A stretch of 64,000 bases of DNA from Omphiscola glabra (GCA_964017045.1 OZ024795.1:53049350-53113349), one strand, 5' to 3'. Positions 52,135-64,000 are shown, counted from the first letter of the stretch. Translations and numbers: made by a program. Notes: generated by a model from the sequence alone, not told the origin.

Positions 52135-55100
52135 AGTAAGCAAAGGTTGCAATACCCTGGTTCCAGCCTCTCCTCCCAGTAAGCAAAGGTTGCAATACCC
52201 TGGTTCCAGCCTCTCCTCCCAGTAAGCAAAGGTTGCAATACCCTGGTTCTAGCCTCTCCTCCCAGTAAGCAAAGGTTGCAATACCCTGGTTCCAGCCTCT
52301 CCTCCCAGTAAGCAAAGGTTGCAATACCCTGGTTCCAGCCTCTCCTCCCAGTAAGCAAAGGTTGCAATACCCTGGTTCTAGCCTCTCCTCCCAGTAAGCA
52401 AAGGTTGCAATACCCTGGTTCTAGCCTCTCCTCCCAGTAAGCAAAGGTTGCAATACCCTGGTTCTAGCCTCTCCTCCCAGTAAGCAAAGGTTGCAATACC
52501 CTGGTTCCAGCCTCTCCTCCCAGTAAGCAAAGGTTGCAATACCCTGGTTCCAGCCTCTCCTCCCAGTAAGCAAAGGTTGCAATACCCTGGTTCCAGCCTC
52601 TCCTCCCAGTAAGCAAAGGTTGCAATACCCTGGTTCCAGCCTCTCCTCCCAGTAAGCAAAGGTTGCAATACCCTGGTTCTAGCCTCTCCTCCCAGTAAGC
52701 AAAGGTTGCAATACCCTGGTTCTAGCCTCTCCTCCCAGTAAGCAAAGGTTGCAATACCCTGGTTCTAGCCTCTCCTCCCAGTAAGCAAAGGTTGCAATAC
52801 CCTGGTTCTAGCCTCTCCTCCCAGTAAGCAAAGGTTGCAATACCCTGGTTCTAGCCTCTCCTCCCAGTAAGCAAAGGTTGCAATACCCTGGTTCTAGCCT
52901 CTCCTCCCAGTAAGCAAAGGTTGCAATACCCTGGTTCTAGCCTCTCCTCCCAGTAAGCAAAGGTTGCAATACCCTGGTTCTAGCCTCTCCTCCCAGTAAG
53001 CAAAGGTTGCAATACCCTGGTTCTAGCCTCTCCTCCCAGTAAGCAAAGGTTGCAATACCCTGGTTCTAGCCTCTCCTCCCAGTAAGCAAAGGTTGCAATA
53101 CCCTGGTTCTAGCCTCTCCTCCCAGTAAGCAAAGGTTGCAATACCCTGGTTCTAGCCTCTCCTCCCAGTAAGCAAAGGTTGCAATACCCTGGTTCTAGCC
53201 TCTCCTCCCAGTAAGCAAAGGTTGCAATACCCTGGTTCTAGCCTCTCCTCCCAGTAAGCAAAGGTTGCAATACCCTGGTTCTAGCCTCTCCTCCCAGTAA
53301 GCAAAGGTTGCAATACCCTGGTTCTAGCCTCTCCTCCCAGTAAGCAAAGGTTGCAATACCCTGGTTCTAGCCTCTCCTCCCAGTAAGCAAAGGTTGCAAT
53401 ACCCTGGTTCTAGCCTCTCCTCCCAGTAAGCAAAGGTTGCAATACCCTGGTTCCAGCCTCTCCTCCCAGTAAGCAAAGGTTGCAATACCCTGGTTCTAGC
53501 CTCTCCTCCCAGTAAGCAAAGGTTGCAATACCCTGGTTCTAGCCTCTCCTCCCAGTAAGCAAAGGTTGCAATACCCTGGTTCTAGCCTCTCCTCCCAGTA
53601 AGCAAAGGTTGCAATACCCTGGTTCTAGCCTCTCCTCCCAGTAAGCAAAGGTTGCAATACCCTGGTTCTAGCCTCTCCTCCCAGTAAGCAAAGGTTGCAA
53701 TACCCTGGTTCTAGCCTCTCCTCCAGTAAGCAAAGGTTGCAATACCCTGGTTCTAGCCTCTCCTCCCAGTAAGCAAAGGTTGCAATACCCTGGTTCTAGC
53801 CTCTCCTCCCAGTAAGCAAAGGTTGCAATACCCTGGTTCTAGCCTCTCCTCCCAGTAAGCAAAGGTTGCAATACCCTGGTTCTAGCCTCTCCTCCCAGTA
53901 AGCAAAGGTTGCAATACCCTGGTTCTAGCCTCTCCTCCCAGTAAGCAAAGGTTGCAAAACCCTGGTTCTAGCCTCTCCTCCCAGTAAGCAAAGGTTGCAA
54001 TACCCTGGTTCTAGCCTCTCCTCCCAGTAAGCAAAGGTTGCAATACCCTGGTTCTAGCCTCTCCTCCCAGTAAGCAAATGTTGCAATACCCTGGTTCTAG
54101 CCTCTCCTCCCAGTAAGCAAAGGTTGCAATACCCTGGTTCCAGCCTCTCCTCCCAGTAAGCAAAGGTTGCAATACCCTGGTTCTAGCCTCTCCTCCCAGT
54201 AAGCAAAGGTTGCAATACCCTGGTTCTAGCCCCTCCTCCCAGTAAGCAAAGGTTGCAATACCTGGTTCTAGCCTCTCCTCCCAGTAAGCAAAGGTTGCAA
54301 TACCCTGGTTCTAGCCTCTCCTCCCAGTAAGCAAAGGTTGCAATACCCTGGTTCCAGCCTCTCCTCCCAGTAAGCAAAGGTTGCAATACCCTGGTTCTAG
54401 CCTCTCCTCCCAGTAAGCAAAGGTTGCAATACCCTGGTTCTAGCCTCTCCTCCCAGTAAGCAAAGGTTGCAATACCCTGGTTCTAGCCTCTCCTCCCAGT
54501 AAGCAAAGGTTGCAATACCCTGGTTCTAGCCTCTCCTCCCAGTAAGCAAAGGTTGCAATACCCTGGTTCCAGCCTCTCCTCCCAGTAAGCAAAGGTTGCA
54601 ATACCCTGGTTCTAGCCTCTCCTCCCAGTAAGCAAAGGTTGCAATACCCTGGTTCCAGCCTCTCCTCCCAGTAAGCAAAGGTTGCAATACCCTGGTTCCA
54701 GCCTCTCCTCCCAGTAAGCAAAGGTTGCAATACCCTGGTTCTAGCCTCTCCTCCCAGTAAGCAAAGGTTGCAATACCCTGGTTCCAGCCTCTCCTCCCAG
54801 TAAGCAAAGGTTGCAATACCCTGGTTCTAGCCTCTCCTCCCAGTAAGCAAAGGTTGCAATACCCTGGTTCTAGCCTCTCCTCCCAGTAAGCAAAGGTTGC
54901 AATACCCTGGTTCTAGCCTCTCCTCCCAGTAAGCAAAGGTTGCAAAACCCTGGTTCTAGCCTCTCCTCCCAGTAAGCAAAGGTTGCAATACCCTGGTTCT
55001 AGCCTCTCCTCCCAGTAAGCAAAGGTTGCAATACCCTGGTTCCAGCCTCTCCTCCCAGTAAGCAAAGGTTGCAATACCCTGGTTCTAGCCTCTCCTCCCA

Positions 55101-55229
55101 GTAAGCAAAGGTTGCAATACCCTGGTTCTAGCCTCTCCTCCCAGTAAGCAAAGGTTGCAATACCCTGGTTCCAGCCTCTCCTCCCAGTAAGCAAAGGTTG
55201 CAATACCCTGGTTCTAGCCTCTCCTCCCA

Positions 55230-55670
55230 GTAAGCAAAGGGCAATACCCTGGTTCTAGCCTCTCCTCCCAGTAAGCAAAGGTTGCAATACCCTGGTTCTA
55301 GCCTCTCTTCCCAGTAAGCAAAGGTATGCAATAACCCTGGTTCTAGCCTCTCCTCCCAGTAAGCAAAGGTGTTGCATACCCTGGTTCTAGCTCTCTTCCC
55401 AGTAGCAAAGGTTGCAATACCCTGGTTTCTAGCCTTCTCCTCCCAGTAAGCAAAGGTTGCAATACCCTGGTTCCAGCCTCTCCTCCCAGTAAGCAAAGGT
55501 TGCAATACCCTGTTCTAGCCTCTCCTCCCAGTAGCAACGGATTGCAATACCCTGGTTCTAGCCTCTCCTCCCAGTAAGCAAAGGTTGCAATACCCTGGTT
55601 CTAGCCTCTCCTCCCAGTAGCAAAGGTTGCAATACCCTGGTTCTAGCCTCTCCTCCCAGTAAAGCAAAGG
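55230..55670. repeat. Indel-rich patch of the 43-bp satellite
   Basis: About ten consecutive monomers carry single-base insertions or deletions (AAAGGGCAATA, GGTATGCAATAACCC, GTGTTGCATACC, CAGTAGCAAAGG, GGTTTCTAGCC, CAGTAAAGC). The remaining array is almost indel-free. This looks like low-accuracy consensus, not evolved divergence. Confidence 0.85.
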
Positions 55671-58600
55671 TTGCAATACCCTGGTTCTAGCCTCTCCTCC
55701 CAGTAAGCAAAGGTTGCAATACCCTGGTTCTAGCCTCTCCTCCCAGTAAGCAAAGGTTGCAATACCCTGGTTCTAGCCTCTCCTCCCAGTAAGCAAAGGT
55801 TGCAATACCCTGGTTCTAGCCTCTCCTCCCAGTAAGCAAAGGTTGCAATACCCTGGTTCTAGCCTCTCCTCCCAGTAAGCAAAGGTTGCAATACCCTGGT
55901 TCTAGCCTCTCCTCCCAGTAAGCAAAGGTTGCAATACCCTGGTTCTAGCCTCTCCTCCCAGTAAGCAAAGGTTGCAATACCCTGGTTCTAGCCTCTCCTC
56001 CCAGTAAGCAAAGGTTGCAATACCCTGGTTCTAGCCTCTCCTCCCAGTAAGCAAAGGTTGCAATACCCTGGTTCTAGCCTCTCCTCCCAGTAAGCAAAGG
56101 TTGCAATACCCTGGTTCTAGCCTCTCCTCCCAGTAAGCAAAGGTTGCAATACCCTGGTTCTAGCCTCTCCTCCCAGTAAGCAAAGGTTGCAATACCCTGG
56201 TTCTAGCCTCTCCTCCCAGTAAGCAAAGGTTGCAATACCCTGGTTCTAGCCTCTCCTCCCAGTAAGCAAAGGTTGCAATACCCTGGTTCTAGCCTCTCCT
56301 CCCAGTAAGCAAAGGTTGCAATACCCTGGTTCTAGCCTCTCCTCCCAGTAAGCAAAGGTTGCAATACCCTGGTTCTAGCCTCTCCTCCCAGTAAGCAAAG
56401 GTTGCAATACCCTGGTTCTAGCCTCTCCTCCCAGTAAGCAAAGGTTGCAATACCCTGGTTCTAGCCTCTCCTCCCAGTAAGCAAAGGTTGCAATACCCTG
56501 GTTCTAGCCCCTCCTCCCAGTAAGCAAAGGTTGCAATACCCTGGTTCTAGCCTCTCCTCCCAGTAAGCAAATGTTGCAATACCCTGGTTCTAGCCTCTCC
56601 TCCCAGTAAGCAAAGGTTGCAATACCCTGGTTCTAGCCTCTCCTCCCAGTAAGCAAAGGTTGCAATACCCTGGTTCTAGCCTCTCCTCCCAGTAAGCAAA
56701 GGTTGCAATACCCTGGTTCCAGCCTCTCCTCCCAGTAAGCAAAGGTTGCAATACCCTGGTTCTAGCCTCTCCTCCCAGTAAGCAAAGGTTGCAATACCCT
56801 GGTTCTAGCCTCTCCTCCCAGTAAGCAAAGGTTGCAATACCCTGGTTCCAGCCTCTCCTCCCAGTAAGCAAAGGTTGCAATACCCTGGTTCCAGCCTCTC
56901 CTCCCAGTAAGCAAAGGTTGCAATACCCTGGTTCTAGCCTCTCCTCCCAGTAAGCAAAGGTTGCAATACCCTGGTTCTAGCCTCTCCTCCCAGTAAGCAA
57001 AGGTTGCAATACCCTGGTTCTAGCCTCTCCTCCCAGTAAGCAAAGGTTGCAATACCCTGGTTCTAGCCTCTCCTCCCAGTAAGCAAAGGTTGCAATACCC
57101 TGGTTCCAGCCTCTCCTCCCAGTAAGCAAAGGTTGCAATACCCTGGTTCTAGCCTCTCCTCCCAGTAAGCAAAGGTTGCAATACCCTGGTTCTAGCCTCT
57201 CCTCCCAGTAAGCAAAGGTTGCAATACCCTGGTTCTAGCCTCTCCTCCCAGTAAGCAAAGGTTGCAAAACCCTGGTTCTAGCCTCTCCTCCCAGTAAGCA
57301 AAGGTTGCAATACCCTGGTTCTAGCCTCTCCTCCCAGTAAGCAAAGGTTGCAATACCCTGGTTCCAGCCTCTCCTCCCAGTAAGCAAAGGTTGCAATACC
57401 CTGGTTCTAGCCTCTCCTCCCAGTAAGCAAAGGTTGCAATACCCTGGTTCCAGCCTCTCCTCCCAGTAAGCAAAGGTTGCAATACCCTGGTTCTAGCCTC
57501 TCCTCCCAGTAAGCAAAGGTTGCAATACCCTGGTTCTAGCCTCTCCTCCCAGTAAGCAAAGGTTGCAATACCCTGGTTCCAGCCTCTCCTCCCAGTAAGC
57601 AAAGGTTGCAATACCCTGGTTCTAGCCTCTCCTCCCAGTAAGCAAAGGTTGCAATACCCTGGTTCTAGCCTCTCCTCCCAGTAAGCAAAGGTTGCAATAC
57701 CCTGGTTCTAGCCTCTCCTCCCAGTAAGCAAAGGTTGCAATACCCTGGTTCTAGCCTCTCCTCCCAGTAAGCAAAGGTTGCAATACCCTGGTTCTAGCCT
57801 CTCCTCCCAGTAAGCAAAGGTTGCAATACCCTGGTTCCAGCCTCTCCTCCCAGTAAGCAAAGGTTGCAATACCCTGGTTCTAGCCTCTCCTCCCAGTAAG
57901 CAAAGGTTGCAATACCCTGGTTCTAGCCTCTCCTCCCAGTAAGCAAAGGTTGCAAAACCCTGGTTCTAGCCTCTCCTCCCAGTAAGCAAAGGTTGCAATA
58001 CCCTGGTTCTAGCCTCTCCTCCCAGTAAGCAAAGGTTGCAATACCCTGGTTCCAGCCTCTCCTCCCAGTATGCAAAGGTTGCAATACCCTGGTTCTAGCC
58101 TCTCCTCCCAGTAAGCAAAGGTTGCAATACCCTGGTTCCAGCCTCTCCTCCCAGTAAGCAAAGGTTGCAATACCCTGGTTCCAGCCTCTCCTCCCAGTAA
58201 GCAAAGGTTGCAATACCCTGGTTCTAGCCTCTCCTCCCAGTAAGCAAAGGTTGCAATACCCTGGTTCTAGCCTCTCCTCCCAGTAAGCAAAGGTTGCAAT
58301 ACCCTGGTTCTAGCCTCTCCTCCCAGTAAGCAAAGGTTGCAATACCCTGGTTCTAGCCTCTCCTCCCAGTAAGCAAAGGTTGCAATACCCTGGTTCCAGC
58401 CTCTCCTCCCAGTAAGCAAAGGTTGCAATACCCTGGTTCCAGCCTCTCCTCCCAGTAAGCAAAGGTTGCAATACCCTGGTTCTAGCCTCTCCTCCCAGTA
58501 AGCAAAGGTTGCAATACCCTGGTTCTAGCCTCTCCTCCCAGTAAGCAAAGGTTGCAAAACCCTGGTTCTAGCCTCTCCTCCCAGTAAGCAAAGGTTGCAA

Positions 58601-61600
58601 TACCCTGGTTCTAGCCTCTCCTCCCAGTAAGCAAAGGTTGCAATACCCTGGTTCCAGCCTCTCCTCCCAGTAAGCAAAGGTTGCAATACCCTGGTTCTAG
58701 CCTCTCCTCCCAGTAAGCAAAGGTTGCAATACCCTGGTTCCAGCCTCTCCTCCCAGTAAGCAAAGGTTGCAATACCCTGGTTCTAGCCTCTCCTCCCAGT
58801 AAGCAAAGGTTGCAATACCCTGGTTCCAGCCTCTCCTCCCAGTAAGCAAAGGTTGCAATACCCTGGTTCTAGCCTCTCCTCCCAGTAAGCAAAGGTTGCA
58901 ATACCCTGGTTCTAGCCTCTCCTCCCAGTAAGCAAATGTTGCAATACCCTGGTTCTAGCCTCTCCTCCCAGTAAGCAAAGGTTGCAATACCCTGGTTCCA
59001 GCCTCTCCTCCCAGTAAGCAAAGGTTGCAATACCCTGGTTCTAGCCTCTCCTCCCAGTAAGCAAAGGTTGCAATACCCTGGTTCCAGCCTCTCCTCCCAG
59101 TAAGCAAAGGTTGCAATACCCTGGTTCCAGCCTCTCCTCCCAGTAAGCAAAGGTTGCAATACCCTGGTTCTAGCCTCTCCTCCCAGTAAGCAAAGGTTGC
59201 AATACCCTGGTTCCAGCCTCTCCTCCCAGTAAGCAAAGGTTGCAATACCCTGGTTCTAGCCTCTCCTCCCAGTAAGCAAAGGTTGCAATACCCTGGTTCT
59301 AGCCTCTCCTCCCAGTAAGCAAAGGTTGCAAAACCCTGGTTCTAGCCTCTCCTCCCAGTAAGCAAAGGTTGCAAAACCCTGGTTCTAGCCTCTCCTCCCA
59401 GTAAGCAAAGGTTGCAATACCCTGGTTCTAGCCTCTCCTCCCAGTAAGCAAAGGTTGCAATACCCTGGTTCCAGCCTCTCCTCCCAGTAAGCAAAGGTTG
59501 CAATACCCTGGTTCTAGCCTCTCCTCCCAGTAAGCAAAGGTTGCAATACCCTGGTTCTAGCCTCTCCTCCCAGTAAGCAAAGGTTGCAATACCCTGGTTC
59601 CAGCCTCTCCTCCCAGTAAGCAAAGGTTGCAATACCCTGGTTCTCTCTCTTCCCAGTAAGCAAAGGTTGCAATACCCTGGTTCTAGCCTCTCCTCCCAGT
59701 AAGCAAAGGTTGCAAAACCCTGGTTCTAGCCTCTCCTCCCAGTAAGCAAAGGTTGCAATACCCTGGTTCTAGCCTCTCCTCCCAGTAAGCAAAGGTTGCA
59801 ATACCCTGGTTCCAGCCTCTCCTCCCAGTAAGCAAAGGTTGCAATACCCTGGTTCTAGCCTCTCCTCCCAGTAAGCAAAGGTTGCAATACCCTGGTTCTA
59901 GCCTCTCCTCCCAGTAAGCAAAGGTTGCAATACCCTGGTTCTAGCCTCTCCTCCCAGTAAGCAAAGGTTGCAATACCCTGGTTCCAGCCTCTCCTCCCAG
60001 TAAGCAAAGGTTGCAATACCCTGGTTCTAGCCTCTCCTCCCAGTAAGCAAAGGTTGCAATACCCTGGTTCTAGCCTCTCCTCCCAGTAAGCAAAGGTTGC
60101 AATACCCTGGTTCCAGCCTCTCCTCCCAGTAAGCAAAGGTTGCAATACCCTGGTTCTAGCCTCTCCTCCCAGTAAGCAAAGGTTGCAATACCCTGGTTCT
60201 AGCCTCTCCTCCCAGTAAGCAAAGGTTGCAATACCCTGGTTCTAGCCTCTCCTCCCAGTAAGCAAAGGTTGCAATACCCTGGTTCTAGCCTCTCCTCCCA
60301 GTAAGCAAAGGTTGCAAAACCCTGGTTCTAGCCTCTCCTCCCAGTAAGCAAAGGTTGCAATACCCTGGTTCTAGCCTCTCCTCCCAGTAAGCAAAGGTTG
60401 CAATACCCTGGTTCTAGCCTCTCCTCCCAGTAAGCAAAGGTTGCAATACCCTGGTTCTAGCCTCTCCTCCCAGTAAGCAAAGGTTGCAAAACCCTGGTTC
60501 TAGCCTCTCCTCCCAGTAAGCAGAGGTTGCAATACCCTGGTTCTAGCCTCTCCTCCCAGTAAGCAAAGGTTGCAATACCCTGGTTCTATCCTCTCCTCCC
60601 AGTAAGCAAATGTTGCAATACCCTGGTTCTAGCCTCTCCTCCCAGTAAGCAAAGGTTGCAATACCCTGGTTCCAGCCTCTCCTCCCAGTAAGCAAAGGTT
60701 GCAATACCCTGGTTCTAGCCTCTCCTCCCAGTAAGCAAAGTTTGCAATACCCTGGTTCTAGCCCCTCCTCCCAGTAAGCAAAGGTTGCAATACCCTGGTT
60801 CTAGCCTCTCCTCCCAGTAAGCAAAGGTTGCAATACCCTGGTTCTAGCCTCTCCTCCCAGTAAGCAAAGGTTGCAATACCCTGGTTCCAGCCTCTCCTCC
60901 CAGTAAGCAAAGGTTGCAATACCCTGGTTCTAGCCTCTCCTCCCAGTAAGCAAAGGTTGCAATACCCTGGTTCTAGCCTCTCCTCCCAGTAAGCAAAGGT
61001 TGCAATACCCTGGTTCTAGCCTCTCCTCCCAGTAAGCAAAGGTTGCAAAACCCTGGTTCTAGCCTCTCCTCCCAGTAAGCAAAGGTTGCAATACCCTGGT
61101 TCTAGCCTCTCCTCCCAGTCAGCAAAGGTTGCAATACCCTGGTTCCAGCCTCTCCTCCCAGTAAGCAAAGGTTGCAATACCCTGGTTCTAGCCTCTCCTC
61201 CCAGTAAGCAAAGGTTGCAATACCCTGGTTCTAGCCTCTCCTCCCAGTAAGCAAAGGTTGCAATACCCTGGTTCCAGCCTCTCCTCCCATTAAGCAAAGG
61301 TTGCAATACCCTGGTTCTAGCCTCTCCTCCCAGTAAGCAAAGGTTGCAATACCCTGGTTCTAGCCTCTCCTCCCAGTAAGCAAAGGTTGCAATACCCTGG
61401 TTCTAGCCTCTCCTCCCAGTAAGCAAAGGTTGCAATACCCTGGTTCTAGCCTCTCCTCCCAGTAAGCAAAGGTTGCAAAACCCTGGTTCTAGCCTCTCCT
61501 CCCAGTAAGCAAAGGTTGCAATACCCTGGTTCTAGCCTCTCCTCCCAGTAAGCAAAGGTTGCAATACCCTGGTTCCAGCCTCTCCTCCCAGTAAGTAAAG

Positions 61601-64000
61601 GTTGCAATACCCTGGTTCTAGCCTCTCCTCCCAGTAAGCAAAGGTTGCAATACCCTGGTTCCAGCCTCTCCTCCCAGTAAGCAAAGGTTGCAATACCCTG
61701 GTTCTAGCCTCTCCTCCCAGTAAGCAAAGGTTGCAATACCCTGGTTCCAGCCTCTCCTCCCAGTAAGCAAAGGTTGCAATACCCTGGTTCTAGCCTCTCC
61801 TCCCAGTAAGCAAAGGTTGCAATACCCTGGTTCTAGCCTCTCCTCCCAGTAAGCAAAGGTTGCAATACCCTGGTTCCAGCCTCTCCTCCCAGTAAGCAAA
61901 GGTTGCAATACCCTGGTTCCAGCCTCTCCTCCCAGTAAGCAAAGGTTGCAATACCCTGGTTCTAGCCTCTCCTCCCAGTAAGCAAAGGTTGCAATACCCT
62001 GGTTCTAGCCTCTCCTCCCAGTAAGCAAAGGTTGCAATACCCTGGTTCTAGCCTCTCCTCCCAGTAAGCAAAGGTTGCAAAACCCTGGTTCTAGCCTCTC
62101 CTCCCAGTAAGCAAAGGTTGCAATACCCTGGTTCTAGCCTCTCCTCCCAGTAAGCAAAGGTTGCAATACCCTGGTTCCAGCCTCTCCTCCCAGTAAGCAA
62201 AGGTTGCAATACCCTGGTTCTAGCCTCTCCTCCCAGTAAGCAAAGGTTGCAATACCCTGGTTCTAGCCTCTCCTCCCAGTAAGCAAAGGTTGCAATACCC
62301 TGGTTCTGGCCTCTCCTCCCAGTAAGCAAAGGTTGCAATACCCTGGTTCCAGCCTCTCCTCCCAGTAAGCAAAGGTTGCAATACCCTGGTTCTAGCCTCT
62401 CCTCCCAGTAAGCAAAGGTTGCAAAACCCTGGTTCTAGCCTCTCCTCCCAGTAAGCAAAGGTTGCAATACCCTGGTTCTAGCCTCTCCTCCCAGTAAGCA
62501 AAGGTTGCAATACCCTGGTTCCAGCCTCTCCTCCCAGTAAGCAAAGGTTGCAATACCCTGGTTCTAGCCTCTCCTCCCAGTAAGCAAAGGTTGCAATACC
62601 CTGGTTCTAGCCTCTCCTCCCAGTAAGCAAAGGTTGCAATACCCTGGTTCTAGCCTCTCCTCCCAGTAAGCAAAGGTTGCAAAACCCTGGTTCTAGCCTC
62701 TCCTCCCAGTAAGCAAAGGTTGCAATACCCTGGTTCTAGCCTCTCCTCCCAGTAAGCAAAGGTTGCAATACCCTGGTTCCAGCCTCTCCTCCCAGTAAGC
62801 AAATGTTGCAATACCCTGGTTCTAGCCTCTCCTCCCAGTAAGCAAAGGTTGCAATACCCTGGTTCTAGCCTCTCCTCCCAGTAAGCAAAGGTTGCAATAC
62901 CCTGGTTCTAGCCTCTCCTCCCAGTAAGCAAAGGTTGCAATACCCTGGTTCCAGCCTCTCCTCCCAGTAAGCAAAGGTTGCAATACCCTGGTTCTCTCTC
63001 TTCCCAGTAAGCAAAGGTTGCAATACCCTGGTTCTAGCCTCTCCTCCCAGTAAGCAAAGGTTGCAAAACCCTGGTTCTAGCCTCTCCTCCCAGTAAGCAA
63101 AGGTTGCAATACCCTGGTTCTAGCCTCTCCTCCCAGTAAGCAAAGGTTGCAATACCCTGGTTCCAGCCTCTCCTCCCAGTAAGCAAAGGTTGCAATACCC
63201 TGGTTCTAGCCTCTCCTCCCAGTAAGCAAAGGTTGCAATACCCTGGTTCTAGCCTCTCCTCCCAGTAAGCAAAGGTTGCAATACCCTGGTTCTAGCCTCT
63301 CCTCCCAGTAAGCAAAGGTTGCAATACCCTGGTTCCAGCCTCTCCTCCCAGTAAGCAAAGGTTGCAATACCCTGGTTCTAGCCTCTCCTCCCAGTAAGCA
63401 AAGGTTGCAATACCCTGGTTCTAGCCTCTCCTCCCAGTAAGCAAAGGTTGCAATACCCTGGTTCCAGCCTCTCCTCCCAGTAAGCAAAGGTTGCAATACC
63501 CTGGTTCTAGCCTCTCCTCCCAGTAAGCAAAGGTTGCAATACCCTGGTTCTAGCCTCTCCTCCCAGTAAGCAAAGGTTGCAATACCCTGGTTCTAGCCTC
63601 TCCTCCCAGTAAGCAAAGGTTGCAATACCCTGGTTCTAGCCTCTCCTCCCAGTAAGCAAAGGTTGCAAAACCCTGGTTCTAGCCTCTCCTCCCAGTAAGC
63701 AAAGGTTGCAATACCCTGGTTCTAGCCTCTCCTCCCAGTAAGCAAAGGTTGCAATACCCTGGTTCTAGCCTCTCCTCCCAGTAAGCAAAGGTTGCAATAC
63801 CCTGGTTCTAGCCTCTCCTCCCAGTAAGCAAAGGTTGCAAAACCCTGGTTCTAGCCTCTCCTCCCAGTAAGCAGAGGTTGCAATACCCTGGTTCTAGCCT
63901 CTCCTCCCAGTAAGCAAAGGTTGCAATACCCTGGTTCTATCCTCTCCTCCCAGTAAGCAAATGTTGCAATACCCTGGTTCTAGCCTCTCCTCCCAGTAAG

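Larger units (their letters stand above)
39323..64000. repeat. 43-bp satellite megaarray, ~570 monomers, running off the right edge
   Basis: A near-pure tandem array with a fixed 43-bp unit. The unit contains CTCTCCTCCCAGTAAGCAAA followed by GGTTGCAATACCCTGGTTCT and AGC. Few variants occur and they recur: TCTAGCC/TCCAGCC, GCAATACCC/GCAAAACCC, AAAGG/AAATG, AGCCTCTC/AGCCCCTC. Identical spacing of variants reveals long higher-order repeats. Because 43 is 1 mod 3, the minus strand is read in all three frames in turn, giving a 43-residue pseudo-repeat interrupted only by TAG in TCTAGCC monomers. No protein is implied. True length is unknown because of the N gap and the window edge. Confidence 0.99.

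Noticed and set aside
42237..63496. Dozens of identical 96-codon (and 182-codon) open frames on the minus strand inside the satellite
   Set aside because: They follow from a 43-bp unit that is 1 mod 3 and from the spacing of monomers lacking TAG. Start codons are non-ATG, each copy is identical, and no domain pattern exists.
39323..64000. CRISPR-array appearance (regular direct repeats)
   Set aside because: There are no unique spacers, the unit repeats without interruption, and the setting is eukaryotic with introns.

Overview
The window is nuclear DNA of an animal, not a prokaryote. It is AT-rich and has small exons with GT-AG introns, three metazoan gene families, and relics of RTE-like LINE, hAT, Tigger/pogo and piggyBac elements. 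The gene content and the repeat style suggest a lophotrochozoan, most likely a gastropod mollusc. That taxon is an inference from general appearance and is not proven by the sequence.

Layout. (1) 1-0.8 kb, minus strand: two exons of a TPR-domain protein, best matched from memory to the N-terminal TPR region of ZC3H7-type CCCH zinc-finger proteins. The gene runs off the left edge. (2) 0.8-13.3 kb: AT-rich intergenic or UTR DNA with MITEs, including a Tigger-like insertion whose empty site is preserved in an adjacent tandem copy. (3) 13.37-19.33 kb, minus strand: a complete five-exon GRB2/drk/sem-5 adaptor (SH3-SH2-SH3, 222 aa). Its large first intron carries LINE relics. (4) 19.3-21.0 kb: a 1.7-kb head-to-head intergenic region. 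(5) 21.02-38.62 kb, plus strand: fourteen phase-consistent exons (677 codons) of a TEX14-like ankyrin plus pseudokinase protein. In vertebrates this family acts at germ-cell intercellular bridges. The kinase core has lost the VAIK lysine, the HRD aspartate and the DFG aspartate. The 3' end of the gene is not identified. (6) 39.32-64.0 kb: an almost pure 43-bp satellite of about 570 monomers, with nested higher-order duplications, one 200-N gap and one patch of indel-rich consensus. It continues past the right edge.

The most unusual property is the density of tandem repeats around the TEX14-like gene. Most of its introns carry their own unrelated minisatellite (units of 22 to 84 bp), and the megasatellite follows the last recognised exon in the sense orientation. 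The GRB2 exons next door have no such arrays. GRB2 and the TEX14-like gene probably share a bidirectional upstream region, but nothing links them functionally. No defence system, CRISPR array, operon or RNA gene was found.
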